DNA from: Vibrio pomeroyi
GTDB taxonomy: Bacteria > Pseudomonadota > Gammaproteobacteria > Enterobacterales > Vibrionaceae
DNA: 64,000 bases
Reading direction: 5' to 3'
Assembly (NCBI RefSeq): GCF_024347595.1
Contig: NZ_AP025506.1
Coordinates: forward strand, 1,736,001-1,800,000
Part shown: positions 15,055 to 23,549 of the stretch, piece by piece
How positions within the stretch are numbered: position 1 is the first letter of the stretch
Layout: every line of letters starts with the position of its first letter
Notes under the pieces: generated by a model
The model's database searches: none
What the model saw: the letters and a program-made list of their open reading frames with translations, nothing else
Told to the model about the DNA's origin: nothing
Translations under genes and position numbers: made by a program

Positions 15055-15411
15055 ATGTTGTTTATCCATAAATCTCAACCTTTGGTTCATGGCCCGGAAC
15101 TATGCTCTGAGCTGACCGCTTTTTTAGCTGATAACAAGAGCAAATTTGAGGACAAACTGGTTCCAGACCTGTCGTACATCGATGATATGGCACATGTGGT
15201 CAACGGAATCAAAATCAAAATAGTGCAACATGTGAATCATAACCAGTATCGTCTTGAATATGCGTTCGACTGGGAGCTCTTCCTCGGATGTTCTGATAGA
15301 AATGAAACGGGCGTTGAAAATGGGCGTGTTCTGTTTATCTGGGAAGACGATAATAATCTTAGATTTGATTTTCCAGATATGAGTTCTCGCGATACCTGTG
15401 ACGAGTTCTAA
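15055..15411 (+). CDS. uncharacterised protein, 118 aa
   Basis: Family not recognised. The ATG at 15055 follows GGAATATTGGGAA; a TTG at 15016 is in frame. The sequence has no membrane segment, is acidic near the C-terminus and has one central stretch with alternating hydrophobic residues (GIKIKIVQHVNHNQYRLEY) that suggests a beta sheet. Single-gene unit. Confidence 0.6.
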   Translation: MLFIHKSQPLVHGPELCSELTAFLADNKSKFEDKLVPDLSYIDDMAHVVNGIKIKIVQHVNHNQYRLEYAFDWELFLGCSDRNETGVENGRVLFIWEDDNNLRFDFPDMSSRDTCDEF

Positions 15412-15533
15412 CTGACCAGTGAGGCATTCTTTGTATTGATGTTGATTCTTTAGATTTGGCATTAATGATGCTCAATGAGTAAGGCGATAAAACATTTCTG
15501 CTATTTTTAGGCGAAGTTGGAATAGAAGTAGTA

Positions 15534-16073
15534 ATGAAAATAGTTGAAGCAAAACAATCTGACTTAGAGAGTTTGTTCGTGTATCTGGATACACAGTTGT
15601 CAGAAATCGCATTAGAAGAAACACCGCTATTCCAACCAGTCTCAAAGTCAGATTGTAAAATGTCGGAAGCACATAAAGCTCGCTTTTCTGATGGGTTTAA
15701 GTTTGAGTTTGGAGAGAATGGTTGGCGAAAAATTTGGTTAGCTAAAGATTCGAATGGTGCTATTCGCGGCCATATCGACTTGCGTCATCATAATGGCAAC
15801 TACTGTTCACATCGTGTATTGCTTGGCATGGGTGTCGACAGCAGTGTGAGAAAGCAAGGCTTAGGCTCCAAGCTAATGAATGTGGTGACTCAATATTGCC
15901 GAGAGAATGAAGCGATTGATTGGCTAGACCTTAATGTGTTGTCAAACAACCTTCCTGCTAAAAATCTCTATTTGAGTGCGGGGTTTACGGTTGTCGGCGA
16001 AATGGAAGATTACTATCGAATTGATGGTCAGTCGGTGTCTGAGCTAACAATGACGCTGCAAACTAAAGGGTAA
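15534..16073 (+). CDS. GNAT acetyltransferase
   Basis: 179 residues. RGHIDLRHH, VLLGMGVDSSVRKQGLGSKLM (acetyl-CoA loop RKQGLG) and LDLNVLSNNLPAKNLYLSAGF are the standard GNAT motifs in order; the last is the RimI-like pattern N-x-P-A-x-x-L-Y. N- or O-acetyltransferase of unknown substrate. Single-gene unit with a weak ribosome site. Confidence 0.82.
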   Translation: MKIVEAKQSDLESLFVYLDTQLSEIALEETPLFQPVSKSDCKMSEAHKARFSDGFKFEFGENGWRKIWLAKDSNGAIRGHIDLRHHNGNYCSHRVLLGMGVDSSVRKQGLGSKLMNVVTQYCRENEAIDWLDLNVLSNNLPAKNLYLSAGFTVVGEMEDYYRIDGQSVSELTMTLQTKG

Positions 16074-16100
16074 AAGACCCAAGTCAATCAGGAGGCTAAC

Positions 16101-16469
16101 ATGAGCAGACCAATGGCCATTCTCATTCATGTTCCAAACATCGAGCAGGGACTCAGCTGGTATCAAGCCGCCTTTCCCGAGTCTGTCGCCACCTATCATC
16201 CAGATTCCGACTTTACGGTTCTAGACATTAATGGTTTCTCGATTGAAATTGTACAGGCAGATAAGAAAGTCGGTTTTGGCAAAAACGGAACGGTGCTGTA
16301 TTGGTCAGTAGATAACTTTGATAAAGCGCTTATGCGTTTTCAATCCATTGGAGCGAAATTATATCGAGGGCCAATGGAGATCGAAGACGGACTAATTATG
16401 TGCCAAGTAGAAGACCCTTTTGGTAACCTAATTGGATTAAGGGGTATTAGCACTAACACCGTTTCTTAA
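16101..16469 (+). CDS. VOC-superfamily protein
   Basis: 122 residues, with an AGGAGG ribosome site. Two beta-alpha-beta-beta-beta units are visible: IHVPNIEQGLSWYQAAFPE and YWSVDNFDKALMRFQSIGA, then DPFGNLIGLRG. It is the glyoxalase/dioxygenase-like fold with no family-specific metal triad that I can assign. Ends 35 bases before the next gene, so 16101-16981 may be a two-gene unit. Confidence 0.78.
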   Translation: MSRPMAILIHVPNIEQGLSWYQAAFPESVATYHPDSDFTVLDINGFSIEIVQADKKVGFGKNGTVLYWSVDNFDKALMRFQSIGAKLYRGPMEIEDGLIMCQVEDPFGNLIGLRGISTNTVS

Positions 16470-16504
16470 TCATGGACAATCAGATAGATAAAAAAGGAAT
16501 AACA

Positions 16505-16981
16505 ATGATAACTATCGAAAGGCTTAACGACTCTCACGTAGCTTCAGTTCACGATATTCAGTTGGCGGATGACCAAGTGAAATTTGCAGGAACAGCAGCC
16601 GAGTTTTTGCTTGATGGCAGCGACACGACACATTTACATGTCATCAAGTCTGATAATAACGTTGTTGGTTTCTTTAAACTCGATATCGCTTACGCTACTC
16701 ACTATGAATTCTGTCCAGAGGGAAGCCTTGGGTTGAGAGCATTTGTCCTTGATAAAAACCAACAAGGTAAGGGGCTCGGCACTGGAACAGTAAGAGCTCT
16801 GTTTCCGTACCTTAAAGCAAATTACGAAAAGTATGACTGGGTTTACTTAACGGTCAATTGCAAGAATCCCGCAGCATTTAACTGTTATAAAAAAGGTGGC
16901 TTTGAAGATACCAATGCTCAGTATTTGGGTGGGGCTGCTGGTCCACAATTCATAATGCGTGGTGCAGTTAAAGCCGTCTAA
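16505..16981 (+). CDS. GNAT acetyltransferase
   Basis: 158 residues from the ATG at 16505, preceded by AAAGGAATAAC; an in-frame ATG at 16472 is 3 bases after the previous stop. Signature LRAFVLDKNQQGKGLGTGTV carries the acetyl-CoA loop, and NCKNPAAFNCYKKGGFEDT the last motif. Likely cytoplasmic amine acetyltransferase; substrate unknown. Follows a VOC gene closely. Confidence 0.8.
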   Translation: MITIERLNDSHVASVHDIQLADDQVKFAGTAAEFLLDGSDTTHLHVIKSDNNVVGFFKLDIAYATHYEFCPEGSLGLRAFVLDKNQQGKGLGTGTVRALFPYLKANYEKYDWVYLTVNCKNPAAFNCYKKGGFEDTNAQYLGGAAGPQFIMRGAVKAV

Positions 16982-17019
16982 CTACAGCGGTCTAACATAG
17001 AGAATTAGAAGGAAAATCG

Positions 17020-17364
17020 ATGAAAGTTCAATACCTTGAGATTGTAACCCCTGATGTAGATGCAGTTTGCGCTACATATTCTCAAATCTATAACGTCAAG
17101 TTCAGTGATGCCGATATGAACCTTGGAGGCGCGCGCACTGCCAAATTATCTAACGGTGGCGTTATTGGTGTTAGAGGGCCGCTTCGTGAAACCGAAGAGC
17201 CTGTTGTACGCCATTACACGTTAGTTGAAGATATTCAATCAGCTGTAAATGCAGCAGAGAAACTCGGAGCTGTTGTTGCAGTACCTCCAATGGAGTTACC
17301 ACGTCACGGAATGTGTGCCATTGTCATTCAAAGTGGTGTTGAACTCGGTTTTTGGAAACTGTAG
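17020..17364 (+). CDS. VOC-superfamily protein
   Basis: 114 residues, short for the family. IVTPDVDAVCATYSQIYNVKF is the first beta-alpha unit, VEDIQSAVNAAEKLGAVV the second, and VELGFWKL the end. Possibly a hydroxylase-like VOC protein; it lacks an obvious His/Glu metal set. GAAGGAAAA precedes the ATG. Single-gene unit. Confidence 0.75.
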   Translation: MKVQYLEIVTPDVDAVCATYSQIYNVKFSDADMNLGGARTAKLSNGGVIGVRGPLRETEEPVVRHYTLVEDIQSAVNAAEKLGAVVAVPPMELPRHGMCAIVIQSGVELGFWKL

Positions 17365-17422
17365 CTGGTCGTTTGACCAAAAGGTTTAAAACATAAAGTG
17401 GCATTTGTTTTAAGGAGGGAAC

Positions 17423-18034
17423 ATGTCAATTACATCTGGTATCGCTCTGTTTCTCGCTATGGCACTATCTGCGGCCATACCTGGACCAAGTGTGTTAGCT
17501 GTGGTATCTCGGTCTCTCAGTCATGGATGGCGACAAGGTTTATTGGTCGTATTTGGCGTGCTCATCGCAGACTATATCTTTGTCTTCCTTGCTCTTTCTG
17601 GTCTGGCTGCCATGGCCAATGCGATGGGAGAATTGGCAACGGTCATCAAGTACATCGGAATTACGTACCTGTTTTGGTTAGCTTATACGACATGGACTTC
17701 AAGTGATGCCGTTTCATCAGTAAAATCTCCAGAAACAACAAGAGCGTCAAGTGTCATTGTTGGTGTTTTGATGACGCTTTCAAATCCTAAAGCGATACTG
17801 TTTTATATGGGCTTTTTTCCTGCCTTTATCGATCTGCAGTCATTCTCTTCGCTAGATGTAGCGACTATTTTGGTCATCTCAACGTTCTCTGTTGGTGGTG
17901 TGTTGGGAATCTATGCGTGTATGGCATCAAAGGCGAGTTTCGTTTTTCAAGGGCAAGCAGCTAAGACTTTACTTAACAAGGTATCAGGAGGCTTTTTGGC
18001 GACATGTGGGGTGTTACTCGCAACAAAGTCATGA
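17423..18034 (+). CDS. LysE/RhtB-family translocator
   Basis: 203 residues, with a consensus AAGGAGG. About six membrane segments; the first contains the family motif AAIPGPSVLAVVSRSLSHGWRQG split over residues 12-35, followed by a conserved SNPKAILFYMGFFP. LysE/RhtB proteins export amino acids or homoserine lactone-type compounds from the cytoplasm. Substrate unknown. VCR-like AAGTGGCATTTGTTTT just upstream may be chance. Confidence 0.85.
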   Translation: MSITSGIALFLAMALSAAIPGPSVLAVVSRSLSHGWRQGLLVVFGVLIADYIFVFLALSGLAAMANAMGELATVIKYIGITYLFWLAYTTWTSSDAVSSVKSPETTRASSVIVGVLMTLSNPKAILFYMGFFPAFIDLQSFSSLDVATILVISTFSVGGVLGIYACMASKASFVFQGQAAKTLLNKVSGGFLATCGVLLATKS

Positions 18035-18092
18035 GGTTATGTTCTAGAGTAGCGCGGTCTTAACTGCGGGAAATGAAAGGAGCTCGCCCAAT

Positions 18093-18641
18093 ATGAAGAC
18101 TAGTTTTAAAACGGCAACTTTCTTGTTGGCGTCACTCGCTCTATTTGCTTGTAAAGATAAAGCCGATATCTACGCTAATCCACCAGCTAACCTTGTTGAA
18201 CAGATCGACGCGTATTATCCGCTTTCGATAAAGTATGTGAAAAAGCATGAGCAAATCGCTTTGTCTCAAGGTGTCCCTTTACGCCCACAATATTTAAAAA
18301 TTGCACGCGACATCGGTATCCAACATCCAGAAAAAGTTCGTGTTCTTTATGTTGATCAAATGCCATTACCTGAAAATGAGTCGCTACGTTTTCAGATGCA
18401 AAGGTTGGGCTTAGATTCTCCTTATTTTACGGGGACGGCTTTCGGATATGGAATTTGGATTGCGAATCGGGCCAAAGGAGATAAGTTGTTGCTTGCTCAT
18501 GAGTTGATCCATGTAAAACAGGCAGAAGATCTTGGGATAGGGGCGTTTACTAAGAAGTATTTGTTGCAGTTAGCGGTGTTTGGTTACGGTGAGGCGCCGA
18601 TCGAGTTGGAAGCATACAACAATGCGCACAATTACTTGTAA
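18093..18641 (+). CDS. lipoprotein with a zincin HExxH motif
   Basis: 182 residues. The N-terminus is a lipoprotein signal with the lipobox LFAC at Cys20, followed by KDKAD. The C-terminal part contains HELIHVKQ, the HExxH zinc-binding motif in a DUF4157-like setting, and E further on that could be the third ligand. It may be an outer- or inner-membrane-anchored metallopeptidase, or an inactive relative. The Lys at position +2 after the Cys does not dictate inner-membrane retention. Confidence 0.7.
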   Translation: MKTSFKTATFLLASLALFACKDKADIYANPPANLVEQIDAYYPLSIKYVKKHEQIALSQGVPLRPQYLKIARDIGIQHPEKVRVLYVDQMPLPENESLRFQMQRLGLDSPYFTGTAFGYGIWIANRAKGDKLLLAHELIHVKQAEDLGIGAFTKKYLLQLAVFGYGEAPIELEAYNNAHNYL

Positions 18642-18773
18642 TGCAACGCAATACGGCCTGTGTTGAGCAATTCGCTGGGTAGTTTTTTCTCTGTATTAAG
18701 GAACCTATTTCTAGAATATTAATGGAAGCCGTGGCATCATTTTGTGTTAGCTTAATCCTTAACAAGGTACGTC

Positions 18774-19190
18774 ATGAAACAAAATATTGTCCATATCGCA
18801 CTTGTCGTAAAAGACTACGATGAAGCCCTAGATTTCTACGTTAACAAACTCAAGTTTGAGCTTATCGAAGATACCTACTTGCCAGAAGAAGATAAGCGTT
18901 GGGTTGTTGTTGCGCCACCCAATTCACACGGTGTGAGCCTATTATTGGCGAGAGCATCCAAGCCCGAGCAACTGGACTTTATCGGCAATCAAGCTGGTGG
19001 TCGTGTGTTCCTCTTCTTAAATACCGATGATTTTTGGCGTGACTATGAACGTATGGTTTCTCTGGGAATCAAATTTGTTCGAGAGCCGAAAGAGCAAGCC
19101 TACGGAACTGTGGCGGTATTCGAAGACCTTTATGGAAACCTATGGGATCTTCTGCAATTAAAACCAGATCACCCAATGGCGAATCGATAA
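18774..19190 (+). CDS. VOC-superfamily protein (glyoxalase-like)
   Basis: 138 residues. Opens MKQNIVHIALVVKDYDEALDFY, with His at the first metal position; DLYGNLWDLLQL holds the last Glu/Asp position of the family. The middle stretch NTDDFWRDYERMVSLGIKF is the second half-repeat. Close to lactoylglutathione lyase-like antibiotic-resistance proteins in form, without a substrate clue. No clear Shine-Dalgarno sequence. Confidence 0.8.
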   Translation: MKQNIVHIALVVKDYDEALDFYVNKLKFELIEDTYLPEEDKRWVVVAPPNSHGVSLLLARASKPEQLDFIGNQAGGRVFLFLNTDDFWRDYERMVSLGIKFVREPKEQAYGTVAVFEDLYGNLWDLLQLKPDHPMANR

Positions 19191-19231
19191 GCCTGAATCT
19201 TACAAGCCAACACCAAATGGATCGGAGCAAC

Positions 19232-19639
19232 ATGGACATAACCAAAATTTCAGCGACAGAGGTGCTTCCGGTTAGGCGTCAGGTGTTATGGCCTGATAAA
19301 CCAATGTCGTTTTGTATGGTGCCAGGTGATGAACATGCCACGCATTATGGTGTGTTTGTCGGTGAGCAATTAGTTTGTGTTGCATCCGTTTATGTCCAAA
19401 GCAACGAAGCAAGGCTACGTAAGTTCGCTACGTTACCCGAATTTCAAGGGCAGGGTATTGGATCTAAAGTGATCGCACATGCCATCAAAGACCTGCAAGC
19501 GTTCAATGTGAGTTACTTTTGGTGTGACGCTCGAACCTCTGCTTTAGGTTTTTATCAAAGGTTTGGGATGGAGATTGAGGGAAGTGAATTCGAAAAATCG
19601 GGTGTCTCTTATTATAAAATGGCTGTCCATTGGGGTTAA
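19232..19639 (+). CDS. GNAT acetyltransferase
   Basis: 135 residues from the ATG at 19232 with CGGAGC upstream; the frame is open to 19142 inside the previous gene, but those residues are not GNAT-like. Motifs are LRKFATLPEFQGQGIGSKV (acetyl-CoA loop QGQGIGS) and WCDARTSALGFYQRFGME. Similar to ElaA/YjcF-type GNATs. Substrate unknown. Confidence 0.82.
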   Translation: MDITKISATEVLPVRRQVLWPDKPMSFCMVPGDEHATHYGVFVGEQLVCVASVYVQSNEARLRKFATLPEFQGQGIGSKVIAHAIKDLQAFNVSYFWCDARTSALGFYQRFGMEIEGSEFEKSGVSYYKMAVHWG

Positions 19640-19717
19640 TGACTCTCGCTGATTCCGCTAACCGTCTACTTATCTAAACTCATCAACTCAACTCAACTCA
19701 AGTTAAGGGAGATCATT

Positions 19718-20299
19718 GTGGAAGAAATCAAAGGCATTCTTCAATTCATGGCTGAAATAGAAAAGCTAAAGGATGTTCATCGACAAACAAAACCGGTTGG
19801 ATTGGATCGATATGAAAATTCGGCTGAGCACAGTTGGCACGTCTGTTTAAGCGCACTTATGTTGAAAGACTATGCCAACGAAAACATTGATATTACGCGA
19901 GTGATGAAGATGCTTCTGATTCATGACCTAGGGGAAATCGACGCAGGCGACACGATCATATACGCCAGTGAGACCGAAGAAAACAAACTCAAAGAGAGAA
20001 ACTGCGTTGAGCGCTTGCTTAAGTCATTACCTAGTCATTTAAGAACCGAGTATTTAGAACTTTGGCTTGAATTCGAAGCGGGAGAGTCACCAGAAGCTCG
20101 ATTTGGTAAAGCGATTGATAGAGTGCCGCCTTTACTTCATAACATCCATGGTGGTGGTCATAGCTGGAAGAAGCACAACATATCCAAAGATAAGGTAATG
20201 ACTTTTAACGGTGAGCGCATTTCTAAGGGCAGTAAGGCGCTATGGAGTGAACTCGAGGTGCAGCTCGAAACGGCAGCAGAACAAGGGTTACTGAAGTAG
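19718..20299 (+). CDS. HD-domain phosphohydrolase (YfbR/HDDC2-like)
   Basis: 193 residues from a GTG with AAGGGAG upstream. Metal ligands: H in NSAEHSWHV, HD in LLIHDLGEIDAGD, and D in KAIDRVPPLL. This is the same family as the gene at 8982 but only distantly similar, so the two probably arrived separately. Expected to hydrolyse a nucleoside monophosphate. GHSWKKHNI near the end is characteristic of this subtype. Confidence 0.82.
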   Translation: MEEIKGILQFMAEIEKLKDVHRQTKPVGLDRYENSAEHSWHVCLSALMLKDYANENIDITRVMKMLLIHDLGEIDAGDTIIYASETEENKLKERNCVERLLKSLPSHLRTEYLELWLEFEAGESPEARFGKAIDRVPPLLHNIHGGGHSWKKHNISKDKVMTFNGERISKGSKALWSELEVQLETAAEQGLLK

Positions 20300-20375
20300 G
20301 TCCGAATGTACCTTGGGCTACAAGTGTCTCTAATTAACCCAATATTGCGTAAACTAATAAAGTGAATAAAAACGT

Positions 20376-20774
20376 ATGAGTATCAAAGTTCAGTGGAATC
20401 GTGAGTGTCAGTTTAAAGTTACAACAGAAGGCGGGTTCAGCTTTGATATCGATGCCACTAGCAATACCGCTCCGTGTCCAACTGAAGTGTTACTGTCAGC
20501 GCTTGGCGGGTGTAGTGCGACAGATGTCGTTTTGCTGCTGCAGGAAAAAGGATTCGAAGTCGAGGCTTTAGAAAACTCGGTGACACATACATTAACCGAC
20601 GACGAACCTCGTTTATACAAAACGGCGAATTTACATTTTACTGTGAAGGCGAAGGGTGTGTCAGAAAGCGATGTCCTTTCAGCAGCTCAAGAAGCCGTTG
20701 CGAAGCACTGTCATGTTTGTTTGATGCTTCAACCTACAATCGAGATCACTTGTTCTGTAGAAGTTGTAGCTTAA
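20376..20774 (+). CDS. OsmC-family protein
   Basis: 132 residues. OsmC/Ohr fold with LSALGGCSATDVV (Cys46) and a second conserved site KHCHVCLM (Cys112 and Cys115). In Ohr and OsmC two Cys reduce organic peroxides using lipoyl or thiol donors; here three are present, so which pair is active is unclear. The N-terminal half fits the YhfA subgroup. Weak ribosome site. Confidence 0.85.
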   Translation: MSIKVQWNRECQFKVTTEGGFSFDIDATSNTAPCPTEVLLSALGGCSATDVVLLLQEKGFEVEALENSVTHTLTDDEPRLYKTANLHFTVKAKGVSESDVLSAAQEAVAKHCHVCLMLQPTIEITCSVEVVA

Positions 20775-20829
20775 CGCTGACTCATCGACGCTCATTAATT
20801 CGATTAACCCGTAACAATAATAGATTCAT

Positions 20830-20855
20830 GACACATGGTATTAGTACCGTGTGTC
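20830..20855 (+). terminator. hairpin after the OsmC gene, probable terminator
   Basis: GACACATGGTA and TACCGTGTGTC pair over 10 of 11 positions around TTAG, followed by TGTTCTTTTC. Stem plus T-rich run fits a Rho-independent terminator, although the stem also resembles a decayed attC arm. Confidence 0.55.
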
Positions 20856-20971
20856 TGTTCTTTTCAATTTAACCTTTTGATAAAAATTCCTTTTTAAATA
20901 ATAAGTTAGAGTCTCCAACGATTACTTGTTAGTATGCAATTAACTTTATAAATGTTAGTTGGCACATATAA

Positions 20972-21229
20972 ATGATTGATAATAAATACATTAAGCACCC
21001 ATACCATTGTGAAACCTGTCATTCATTGACTCCACACGTACCTGCCAGTCGTTCAGATTCTGAAACAAAAGCGGAAGCTGAATCAGAAGCGAGGCAGTGG
21101 AAGATTGGAATCTTGATAGAATATTTGATGACGTTATTTTTTAAAGATGACAAGCACGCTTCAAGTTTCTTCATTGATCAGGAAGCACAATACCAATGCG
21201 AGAAGTGCGGCACTAAGTCGTGGCATTGA
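20972..21229 (+). CDS. split zinc-ribbon small protein, 85 aa
   Basis: C13/C16 in CETCHSLTPH and C76/C79 in CEKCG make a zinc ribbon whose two knuckles are 60 residues apart, separated by an acidic stretch and a hydrophobic segment (IGILIEYLMTLFF) long enough to touch or enter a membrane. The same CxxCxxxTxH...CxKCG layout appears at 27684 and 33486. Function unknown. Confidence 0.72.
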   Translation: MIDNKYIKHPYHCETCHSLTPHVPASRSDSETKAEAESEARQWKIGILIEYLMTLFFKDDKHASSFFIDQEAQYQCEKCGTKSWH

Positions 21230-21310
21230 TAAGTATTAAGCTTGCCTTGCAACAGAGCGTGTTTTTGCAATTTAAACCTGTTAGTAATCAGATTCTTAGA
21301 TTACAGTAGC

Positions 21311-21335
21311 CTGAATATGTGAGTGTTCAGGCGTT
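21311..21335. other. short inverted repeat
   Basis: GCCTGAA and TTCAGGC enclose a loop of about 10 bases, 12 bases before the GNAT gene at 21347. No T run follows. It may be an operator or an RNA stem in the leader of that gene. Confidence 0.35.
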
Positions 21336-21346
21336 TAGAGGTTTAA

Positions 21347-21793
21347 ATGGAATATGTAGAACTTGAGCCACGCGAAATCCCAATGGCATTGTTACTTGAA
21401 GCTGATCCATCAGAAGCCAGTATCGCGTCATACTTGGATGAGTCATGGTGCTACGCGGCCAAGCAAGACAATCGAATTATTGGTGTCTGCGTTGTTAAAC
21501 TCATCGGTGAAAATGTCGCGGAAATTTTCAACGTGTCAGTAAGCCCTGCACATCAACAGAAAGGTATCGGCTCAAAGGTGTTGGCCTTCGCATTGAAGCA
21601 GCTCGCTCAACATGACGTTAAGCGCGTTGAATTAGGGACGGGTACCTTTGGTTACCAACTTACTTACTATCAACGAGCAGGCTTTCGAGTCGATTCAGTC
21701 ATCAAGAATCATTTCATCGATCATTATCCAGAACCGATCTTCGAAAATGGCATTCAACATCAAGACATGTTGAGGCTCTATATTGAACTCTAA
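21347..21793 (+). CDS. GNAT acetyltransferase
   Basis: 148 residues, ribosome site GAGG. IFNVSVSPAHQQKGIGSKVLAF carries the acetyl-CoA loop QQKGIGS and ELGTGTFGYQLTYYQRAGFR the last motif; the tail with FIDHYPEPIFENGIQ is typical of the YhhY/YvbK-like subgroup. Single-gene unit; substrate unknown. Confidence 0.82.
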   Translation: MEYVELEPREIPMALLLEADPSEASIASYLDESWCYAAKQDNRIIGVCVVKLIGENVAEIFNVSVSPAHQQKGIGSKVLAFALKQLAQHDVKRVELGTGTFGYQLTYYQRAGFRVDSVIKNHFIDHYPEPIFENGIQHQDMLRLYIEL

Positions 21794-21880
21794 GAACTTC
21801 TATACATAAGTTCTAGCATTAAAAATGGCGAGTCTGAAAAGATTAATCACGGTTCCTTATTGTTATGGAGGACAAAGTAA

Positions 21881-22885
21881 GTGACATACCCAAAGGCTTT
21901 AAATATAGGTGACAAAATTGGATTTTTCTCACCGTCTTCTCCTGCGACTGTGTTCGCTCCTAATAGGTTCGATCGAGCTAAAGATTATCTGGAAGCGAAA
22001 GGCTTCACCTTGGTTGAAGGTTCATTAACTGGGAAGTCTGATTGTTATCGTTCTGGTTCAATTCAAGCAAGAGCCGAAGAGTTAAACCAACTGATTCGTG
22101 ATCCTGAAATTCGCTGTATCATGTCGACGATTGGTGGCAATAACAGTAACTCGCTACTGCCGTATATTGATTACGAGGCGCTAAGAAAGGATCCGAAGAT
22201 CATCATCGGATACTCAGACGTCACCGCATTGTTATTGGCGATTTATGCCAAAACGGGTTTAGTGACTTTCTATGGCCCGGCACTGGTCGCATCATTTGGT
22301 GAATTCCCGCCATTAGTCGACGAAACCTTCCAATCATTTAGTGACTTTTTGTGCTCAAGCACGAGCCAACATCAATACATCATGCCCAAGGTATGGACGG
22401 ACATCAAACACGATTGGGAGACACAAAACTCAGCCAAACCCGCCTATGAAAACGAATGGCATTTCATCGGTAATAGTAAGGTAAGTGGCCGCGTGATTGG
22501 CGGTAACTTGAGCACGATGGCTGGTATATGGGGTAGCCAATACATGCCGGGAATTTGCGATGGCGATATTCTCTTAATTGAAGACTCATTAAAAGGCATT
22601 GAGACGGTTGAGCGCTCATTTGCTCACTTATTGGCATGTGGCGTATTCGATAAGGTGGGCGCTATCGTTCTCGGAAAGCACGAGTTGTTTGACAACAAAG
22701 GGACAGGGCGTACGCCACTCGACGTACTTCTTGAAGTTCTAAATGGAAAAGACGTTCCAATACTTTATGGATTTGATAGTTGTCACACGCATCCAATGCT
22801 CGTGACACCGATTGGTATCCAAGGTGCCATTGACTTTGATGAGCATACCTTTGAGCTACATGGGCCTTGGGTCTTTAACTCTTAG
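21881..22885 (+). CDS. S66-family peptidase (LD-carboxypeptidase/MccF-like)
   Basis: 334 residues from a GTG with GGAGGAC upstream. Ser112 in IIGYSDVTALLLA is the nucleophile, LIEDSLKG carries the Glu and CHTHPM the His of the Ser-Glu-His triad of S66. The family includes LdcA, which trims murein peptides, and MccF, which inactivates the antibiotic microcin C7. The sequence, with a long middle insertion (HQYIMPKVWTDIKHDWE), fits MccF-like members better than LdcA. No signal peptide, so it acts in the cytoplasm. Confidence 0.85.
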   Translation: MTYPKALNIGDKIGFFSPSSPATVFAPNRFDRAKDYLEAKGFTLVEGSLTGKSDCYRSGSIQARAEELNQLIRDPEIRCIMSTIGGNNSNSLLPYIDYEALRKDPKIIIGYSDVTALLLAIYAKTGLVTFYGPALVASFGEFPPLVDETFQSFSDFLCSSTSQHQYIMPKVWTDIKHDWETQNSAKPAYENEWHFIGNSKVSGRVIGGNLSTMAGIWGSQYMPGICDGDILLIEDSLKGIETVERSFAHLLACGVFDKVGAIVLGKHELFDNKGTGRTPLDVLLEVLNGKDVPILYGFDSCHTHPMLVTPIGIQGAIDFDEHTFELHGPWVFNS

Positions 22886-23064
22886 TATCTCAAAGCATTA
22901 GAACACTTGGGTACAAGCAATTGCATGATAATAAGACGCATTAGAAAGGTGATCCTCTCGGCAAACTGAGATTTGAAACAAGTCTATACTGAGGAAGGTT
23001 ACGCCACGACGTTAAGATGGCGCGATAAACGTATGTTTAATTAGGTTAAATCTCAGAGGTAACA

Positions 23065-23520
23065 ATGAAAAAACTACTACCCCTATGCGCCATTTTACTT
23101 TCGGCATCCTTTTCAGTCGCCGCTTCTGACGGTTTGATAAAGTATCAAAGTAACTATTCAGTAAAAGAGACAGCAGACCGTTTTGAAGAGATAGCGAAAA
23201 GCAAAGGCCTGACATTGTTTGCGAGAATCGACCATCAGAAAAACGCGAGTAACGTTGACCTCGAACTCAGACCAACTGAAGTTATTATTTTCGGTAATCC
23301 AAAAGTAGGCACGCCATTAATGCAATGTGCTCAAGAGGTCGCTATTGATTTACCGCAGAAGGTGTTGGTAAGTGAAGACGCGAACAAGAAAGTGTGGCTA
23401 TCTTATAACGATCCTAATTATTTGCTAAACCGCCACGCGATTAACGGCTGTGATGAAGTGATTAAGAAAATCTCAGGCGTTCTAAGCAAACTGTCCGAAG
23501 CCACGATTGCAAAAAAGTAA
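23065..23520 (+). CDS. periplasmic DUF302-family protein
   Basis: 151 residues with a Sec signal peptide ending SFSVAA-SDG near residue 20. The DUF302 core is visible: YSVKETADRFEEIAKSKGLTLFARIDHQKNA split over two helices, PTEVIIFGNPKVGTPLM and WLSYNDPNYL. Exported small-molecule or lipid-binding fold; function unproven. AGAGGTAA precedes the ATG. Confidence 0.8.
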   Translation: MKKLLPLCAILLSASFSVAASDGLIKYQSNYSVKETADRFEEIAKSKGLTLFARIDHQKNASNVDLELRPTEVIIFGNPKVGTPLMQCAQEVAIDLPQKVLVSEDANKKVWLSYNDPNYLLNRHAINGCDEVIKKISGVLSKLSEATIAKK

Positions 23521-23549
23521 CCAAGTGAATGTAAAGCGCGAGTGCTGTT

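Noticed and set aside
18740..18762. CCGTGGCATCATTTTGTGTTAGC as a VCR core
   Set aside because: A short match with no flanking boxes, not above what AT-rich Vibrio DNA gives by chance.
19681..19700. Repeated AACTC motif as a CRISPR or regulatory repeat
   Set aside because: Three adjacent copies of a 5-base unit only; simple slippage is enough to explain it.
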